A DNA stretch of 64,000 nt from Melieria omissa (lineage: Eukaryota; Arthropoda; Insecta; Diptera; Ulidiidae): assembly GCA_963971225.1 (NCBI GenBank), contig OZ020267.1, forward strand, positions 84,309,648 to 84,373,647. Reading direction: 5' to 3'. The translations under genes and the position numbers were made by a program. Of this stretch, positions 57,401 through 64,000 are shown one piece after another (the stretch's first letter is position 1; each line of letters opens with the position of its first letter). Under the pieces are notes generated by a model, which was not told the origin of the DNA, made no database searches, and saw nothing but the letters and a program-made list of their open reading frames with translations.

Positions 57401-60400
57401 CGAACCTTGGGGTATAGAAGGATGATTGATACCATTATAGAAAGCATACGAGTCTAGCTAAATCATAAGGCATAATATTATTTAAATCCGTTAACGGGTC
57501 GAGATTTAACAGCCATAATTTCGATCATGCTGCCGGTGGGATATTTTTTTTATTTACCAAATTGGTGAAAGGTGGTCACTCTGGCTTAATTTTGACGCCA
57601 TTTTGATTAAAGTGATTGTGCGTACTTAGGTTCCACAAGCATTTGATTGGTTATATAGATCAGAGGTGCATTCTTTCAATCAGTCGTTGTTGTGACAGCA
57701 ACGAAGCAACACGTGTGGGGGCTGCGCGGAGTTTTGTTTTGTTGCCTCAAGCAATTCTATGTATGAAAAAAAATTAGATGCTTTTGTTGTTGTAGTTTTT
57801 GTGTGTATGCTTTTTTGTGTTGGCGATTGGTTGGCCTTTCGGCAATGTCAAATGGGAACATTATATTTTTTTCACTTATAATTTTAAGGGTCAAGCGAAA
57901 TGCACAATGTGCTTTCAACTAATTCAATTAATTAAATAATTTGTTTGCATATTTTTCGGCAACTTTACATGTATTGGTTTTTGCTTTTCCATAAGAATAT
58001 TTTAGGCACCGCTAATATAGATGTATCATGTGGTCGATATCACTTTTCCACAACGAAATTCTCCTGCATTATTTGAGATAGTGAGAAGATTGACCCCATT
58101 TATGAAAGCTCAAAACTCCAGCTAGGTTTTAAGGTTATTATTTTTTCATATTTTACAAGCATTTTATCGATTTTGCAGTAGGCAGCCATTTAATGTCACT
58201 CTTGCGCATCGATCTGTTCATGATTGCCGAATAGTAATCAAATTATTGATTTAATTTGATAAAGCTGCAATCTCTAGCTACATTTTAAGGGGGTTTTTAT
58301 TAACGTAACCCATACCGTTTGGAATCTATAAGCACTTTAGTGGTGAGTGTGTATTTTGTAATAGGGAGTTTTTCAATGTTATCCTTGCGCATCGATATGC
58401 TCATTATTCCTGAAGGATAATGAAAAGTTAGGGACCAATATAGAAAGCATAAGACTCTGGCTAAATTTTAAGGGGTCAATTATTAATATGCACTTATGCA
58501 TTTGGTGTTGACAAGCATTTTAGTGGTTGCACCCAAGTAGCAATTTTTTCAAAGTCACCGTTCCAAATCGATTTGCTTTCGAACCTTGGGGTATAGAAGG
58601 ATGATTGATACCATTATAGAAAGCATACGAGTCTAGCTAAATAATCAGGCATAATATTATTAAAATCCGTTAACGGGTCAAGATTTAACAGCCATTTCGA
58701 TCATGCTGGCGGTGGGATATTTTTTTTATTTACCAAATTGGTGAAAGGTGGTCACTCTGGCTTAATTTTGACGCCATTTTGATTAAAGTGATTGTGCATA
58801 CTTAGGTTGCACAAGCATTTGATTGGTTATATAGATCAGAGGTGCATTCTTTCAATCAGTCGTTGTTGTGACAGCAACGAAGCAACACGTGTGGGGGCTG
58901 CGCGGATTTTTGTTTTGTTGCCTCAAGAAATTCTATGTATGAAAAAAAATTAGTGCTTTTGTTGTTGTAGTTTTTGTTTTGGCGATTGGTTGGCCTTTCG
59001 GCAAAGACAAATGGGAACATTATATTTTTTTCACTTATAATTTTAAGGGTCAAGCGAAATGCACAATGTGCTTTCAACTAATTCAATTAATTAAATAATT
59101 TGTTTGCATTTTTTGGGCAACTTTACATGTATTGGTTTTTGCTTTTCCATAAGAATATTTTGGGCACCCCTGATATAGATCTATCATGTGGTCGATGTCA
59201 CCTTTCCACAAAGAAATTCTCCTGCATTATTTGAGATAACGGGAAGATTGACCCCATTTATGAAAGCTCAAAACTCCAGCTAGGTTTTAAGGTTATTATT
59301 TTTTCTATAAACCTAGAATCATCATATTTTACAAGCATTTTATCGATTTTGCAGTAGGCAGCCATTTAATGTCACCCTTGCGCATCGATCTGTTCACGAT
59401 TGCCGAATAGTAATCAAATTATTGATTTAATTTGATAAAGCTGCAATCTCTAGCTACATTTTAAGGGGTTTTTTTATTAACGTAAGCCATACCGTTTGGA
59501 ATCTATAAGCACTTTAGTGGTGAGTGTGTATTTTGTAATAGGCAGTTTTTCAATGTTATCCTTGCGCATCGATATGCTCATTATTCCTGAAGGATAATGA
59601 AAAGTTAGGGACCAATATAGAAAGCATAAGACTCTGGCTAAATTTTAAGGGGTCAATTATTAATATGCACTTATGCATTTGGTGTTGACAAGCATTTTAG
59701 TGGTTGCACCCAAGTAGCAATTTTTTCAAAGTCACCGTTCCAAATCGATTTGCTTTCGAACCTTGGGGTATAGAAGGATGATTGATACCATTATAGAAAG
59801 CATACGAGTCTAGCTAAATCATAAGGCATAATATTATTTAAATCCGTTAACGGGTCGAGATTTAACAGCCATAATTTCGATCATGCTGCCGGTGGGATAT
59901 TTTTTTTATTTACCAAATTGGTGAAAGGTGGTCACTCTGGCTTAATTTTGACGCCATTTTGATTAAAGTGATTGTGCGTACTTAGGTTCCACAAGCATTT
60001 GATTGGTTATATAGATCAGAGGTGCATTCTTTCAATCAGTCGTTGTTGTGACAGCAACGAAGCAACACGTGTGGGGGCTGCGCGGAGTTTTGTTTTGTTG
60101 CCTCAAGCAATTCTATGTATGAAAAAAAATTAGATGCTTTTGTTGTTGTAGTTTTTGTGTGTATGCTTTTTTGTGTTGGCGATTGGTTGGCCTTTCGGCA
60201 ATGTCAAATGGGAACATTATATTTTTTTCACTTATAATTTTAAGGGTCAAGCGAAATGCACAATGTGCTTTCAACTAATTCAATTAATTAAATAATTTGT
60301 TTGCATATTTTTCGGCAACTTTACATGTATTGGTTTTTGCTTTTCCATAAGAATATTTTAGGCACCGCTAATATAGATGTATCATGTGGTCGATATCACT

Positions 60401-62639
60401 TTTCCACAACGAAATTCTCCTGCATTATTTGAGATAGTGAGAAGATTGACCCCATTTATGAAAGCTCAAAACTCCAGCTAGGTTTTAAGGTTATTATTTT
60501 TTCATATTTTACAAGCATTTTATCGATTTTGCAGTAGGCAGCCATTTAATGTCACTCTTGCGCATCGATCTGTTCATGATTGCCGAATAGTAATCAAATT
60601 ATTGATTTAATTTGATAAAGCTGCAATCTCTAGCTACATTTTAAGGGGGTTTTTATTAACGTAACCCATACCGTTTGGAATCTATAAGCACTTTAGTGGT
60701 GAGTGTGTATTTTGTAATAGGGAGTTTTTCAATGTTATCCTTGCGCATCGATATGCTCATTATTCCTGAAGGATAATGAAAAGTTAGGGACCAATATAGA
60801 AAGCATAAGACTCTGGCTAAATTTTAAGGGGTCAATTATTAATATGCACTTATGCATTTGGTGTTGACAAGCATTTTAGTGGTTGCACCCAAGTAGCAAT
60901 TTTTTCAAAGTCACCGTTCCAAATCGATTTGCTTTCGAACCTTGGGGTATAGAAGGATGATTGATACCATTATAGAAAGCATACGAGTCTAGCTAAATAA
61001 TCAGGCATAATATTATTAAAATCCGTTAACGGGTCAAGATTTAACAGCCATTTCGATCATGCTGGCGGTGGGATATTTTTTTTATTTACCAAATTGGTGA
61101 AAGGTGGTCACTCTGGCTTAATTTTGACGCCATTTTGATTAAAGTGATTGTGCATACCTAGGTTGCACAAGCATTTGATTGGTTATATAGATCAGAGGTG
61201 CATTCTTTCAATCAGTCGTTGTTGTGACAGCAACGAAGCAACACGTGTGGGGGCTGCGCGGATTTTTGTTTTGTTGCCTCAAGAAATTCTATGTATGAAA
61301 AAAAATTAGTGCTTTTGTTGTTGTAGTTTTTGTTTTGGCGATTGGTTGGCCTTTCGGCAAAGACAAATGGGAACATTATATTTTTTTCACTTATAATTTT
61401 AAGGGTCAAGCGAAATGCACAATGTGCTTTCAACTAATTCAATTAATTAAATAATTTGTTTGCATTTTTTGGGCAACTTTACATGTATTGGTTTTTGCTT
61501 TTCCATAAGAATATTTTGGGCACCCCTGATATAGATCTATCATGTGGTCGATGTCACCTTTCCACAAAGAAATTCTCCTGCATTATTTGAGATAACGGGA
61601 AGATTGACCCCATTTATGAAAGCTCAAAACTCCAGCTAGGTTTTAAGGTTATTATTTTTTCTATAAACCTAGAATCATCATATTTTACAAGCATTTTATC
61701 GATTTTGCAGTAGGCAGCCATTTAATGTCACCCTTGCGCATCGATCTGTTCACGATTGCCGAATAGTAATCAAATTATTGATTTAATTTGATAAAGCTGC
61801 AATCTCTAGCTACATTTTAAGGGGTTTTTTTATTAACGTAAGCCATACCGTTTGGAATCTATAAGCACTTTAGTGGTGAGTGTGTATTTTGTAATAGGCA
61901 GTTTTTCAATGTTATCCTTGCGCATCGATATGCTCATTATTCCTGAAGGATAATGAAAAGTTAGGGACCAATATAGAAAGCATAAGACTCTGGCTAAATT
62001 TTAAGGGGTCAATTATTAATATGCACTTATGCATTTGGTGTTGACAAGCATTTTAGTGGTTGCACCCAAGTAGCAATTTTTTCAAAGTCACCGTTCCAAA
62101 TCGATTTGCTTTCGAACCTTGGGGTATAGAAGGATGATTGATACCATTATAGAAAGCATACGAGTCTAGCTAAATCATAAGGCATAATATTATTTAAATC
62201 CGTTAACGGGTCGAGATTTAACAGCCATAATTTCGATCATGCTGCCGGTGGGATATTTTTTTTATTTACCAAATTGGTGAAAGGTGGTCACTCTGGCTTA
62301 ATTTTGACGCCATTTTGATTAAAGTGATTGTGCGTACTTAGGTTCCACAAGCATTTGATTGGTTATATAGATCAGAGGTGCATTCTTTCAATCAGTCGTT
62401 GTTGTGACAGCAACGAAGCAACACGTGTGGGGGCTGCGCGGAGTTTTGTTTTGTTGCCTCAAGCAATTCTATGTATGAAAAAAAATTAGATGCTTTTGTT
62501 GTTGTAGTTTTTGTGTGTATGCTTTTTTGTGTTGGCGATTGGTTGGCCTTTCGGCAATGTCAAATGGGAACATTATATTTTTTTCACTTATAATTTTAAG
62601 GGTCAAGCGAAATGCACAATGTGCTTTCAACTAATTCAA
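48425..62639. repeat. Six copies of a 2,356-bp satellite higher-order repeat
   Basis: Two-monomer units begin at 49163, 51519, 53875, 56231, 58587 and 60943, exactly 2,356 bp apart, with inner monomers at 50340, 52696, 55052, 57408, 59764 and 62120. The first monomer type (1,177 bp) has CAGCCATTTCGATCATGCTGGCGG, CCTAGGTTGCAC and ATTAGTGC. The second (1,179 bp) has the 16-bp long-form insert, GGAGTTTTG, TCAAGCAATTC, GCATATTTTTCGG, GGCACCGCTAAT and the ~17-bp deletion. The copies are almost identical; the one difference I found is T at 58802 where the others have C. This is a very recent amplification. Confidence 0.93.
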
Positions 62640-64000
62640 CTAATTAAATAATTTGTTTGCATTTTTTTTGGGCAACTTTACATGTATTGGTTTTTGCTTT
62701 TCCATAAGAAGATTTTGGGCACCCCCTGATATAGATGTATCATGTGGTCGATATCACTTTTCCACAACGAAATTCTCCTTCATTATTTGAGATAGCGAGA
62801 AGATTGACCCCATTTATGAAAGCTCAAAACTCCAGCTAGGTTTTAAGGTTATTATTTTTTCTATAAACCTAGAATCATCATATTTTACAAGCATTTTATC
62901 GATTTTGCAGTAGGCAGCCATTTAATGTCACTCTTGCGCATCGATCTGTTCATGATTGCCGAATAGTAATCAAATTATTGATTTAATTTGATAAAGCTGC
63001 AATCTCTAGCTACATTTTAAGGGGTTTTTTATTAACGTAACCCATACCGTTTGGAATCTATAAGCACTTTAGTGGTGAGTGTGTATTTTGTAATAGGCAG
63101 TTTTTCAATGTTATCCTTGCGCATCGATATGCTCATTATTCCTGAAGGATAATGAAAAGTTAGGGACCAATATAAAAAGCATAAGACTCTGGCTAAATTT
63201 TAAGGGGTCAATTATTAATATGCACTTATGCATTTGGTGTTGACAAGCATTTTAGTGGTTGCACCCAAGTAGCAATTTTTTCAAAGTCACCGTTCCAAAT
63301 CGATTTGCTTTCGAACCTTGGGGTATAGAAGGATGATTGATACCATTATAGAAAGCATACGAGTCTAGCTAAATAATAAGGCATAATATTATTAAAATCC
63401 GTTAACGGGTCGAGATTTAACAGCCATAATTTCGATCATGCTGCCGGTGGGATATTTTTTGTATTTACCAAATTGGTGAAAGGTGGTCACTCTGGCTTAA
63501 TTTTGACGCCATTTTGATTAAAGTGATTGTGCGTACTTAGGTTCCACAAGCATTTGATTGGTTATATAGATCAGAGGTGCATTCTTTCAATCAGTCGTTG
63601 TTGTGACAGCAACGAAGCAACACGTGTGGGGCTGCGCGGATTTTTGTTTTGTTTGCTCAAGAAATTGTATGTATGAAAAAAAATTAGATGCTTTTGTTGT
63701 TGTAGTTTTTGTTTTGGCGATTGGTTGGCCTTTCGGCAATGACAAATGGGAACATTATATTTTTTTCACTTATAATTTTAAGGGTCAAGCGAAATGCACA
63801 ATGTGCTTTCAACTAATTCAATTAATTAAATAATTTGTTTGCATATTTTTGGGCAACTTTACATGTATTGGTTTTTACTTTTCCATAAGAATATTTTAGG
63901 CACCGCTAATATAGATGTATCATGTGGTCGATATCACTTTTCCACAACGAAATTCTCCTGCATTATTTGAGATAGCGAGAAGATTGACCCCATTTATGAA
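62640..64000. repeat. 1.2-kb satellite block at the right edge
   Basis: Leaves the 2,356-bp pattern at 62640 (CAACTAATTAAAT instead of CAATTAATTAAAT), then has GCATTTTTTTTGGG and CACCCCCTG. A new monomer starts at 63319 and runs off the window. That monomer resembles the one at 48001 (GGGGCTGCGCGG with four rather than five G, TTGTTTGCTCAAG, GGCACCGCTAAT), so the sequence flanking the amplified array recurs on its other side. Confidence 0.93.

Noticed and set aside
1..64000. CRISPR array or bacterial origin
   Set aside because: Repeats are 1.2 kb and contiguous without unique spacers, and the transposons are eukaryotic.
1..64000. Ribosomal DNA, histone, 5S or tRNA repeats as the identity of the 1.2-kb unit
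   Set aside because: I recognise no conserved rRNA, histone or tRNA sequence, and no A/B-box pair, in the monomer.

Overview
The window is a long stretch of AT-rich, gene-free satellite DNA from a eukaryote, most likely a brachyceran fly. The fly call is an inference. It rests on the transposon set (BEL/Pao, a Helitron ending in GGGTCAGCTAG, a TTAA piggyBac-type MITE and a hAT), on the CAAAATG start context of the retrotransposon ORF, and on TGT/TTG and TATG-rich leader DNA typical of flies. I see no bacterial gene, host protein-coding gene, tRNA, rRNA or CRISPR array. The only convincing coding regions are two copies of one retrotransposon gag-protease ORF.

Layout. A satellite with a monomer of about 1,180 bp (short form) or 1,196 bp (long form, 16 extra bp) fills nearly everything, head to tail. 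The array is interrupted by: a Helitron (838-2419) carrying its own ~267-bp tandem repeats; a BEL/Pao LTR element (26988-32526, sense on the minus strand, identical 251-bp LTRs, 5-bp target duplication); a 2,018-bp hAT element (35016-37033, 16-bp perfect TIRs, 8-bp target duplication); a truncated piggyBac-type MITE (37818-38207) fused directly to a second, truncated BEL copy (38212-43233); and a complete copy of that MITE (45301-45819, flanked by TTAA).

History readable from the junctions. The satellite came first. The BEL element and the MITE inserted next. A tandem duplication of about 10.7 kb then joined a point inside the MITE to a point inside the BEL 3' region (38,201-38,220). After that, the left copy gained the hAT element, and one satellite monomer differs in number between the copies. 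From about 48,425 to 62,639 a two-monomer higher-order repeat of exactly 2,356 bp occurs six times almost without variation. To the left there are older duplications with periods of 2,360 bp and 4,737 bp.

The 1.2-kb monomer is itself built from diverged subrepeats of about 175-185 bp, so the array has at least three nested levels (about 180 bp, 1.2 kb, 2.4-4.7 kb). The BEL copies carry an intact 833-codon gag plus retropepsin ORF but no reverse transcriptase, RNase H or integrase. Each has an unusually long (1.9 kb) leader with several strong inverted repeats, which makes it a non-autonomous family.
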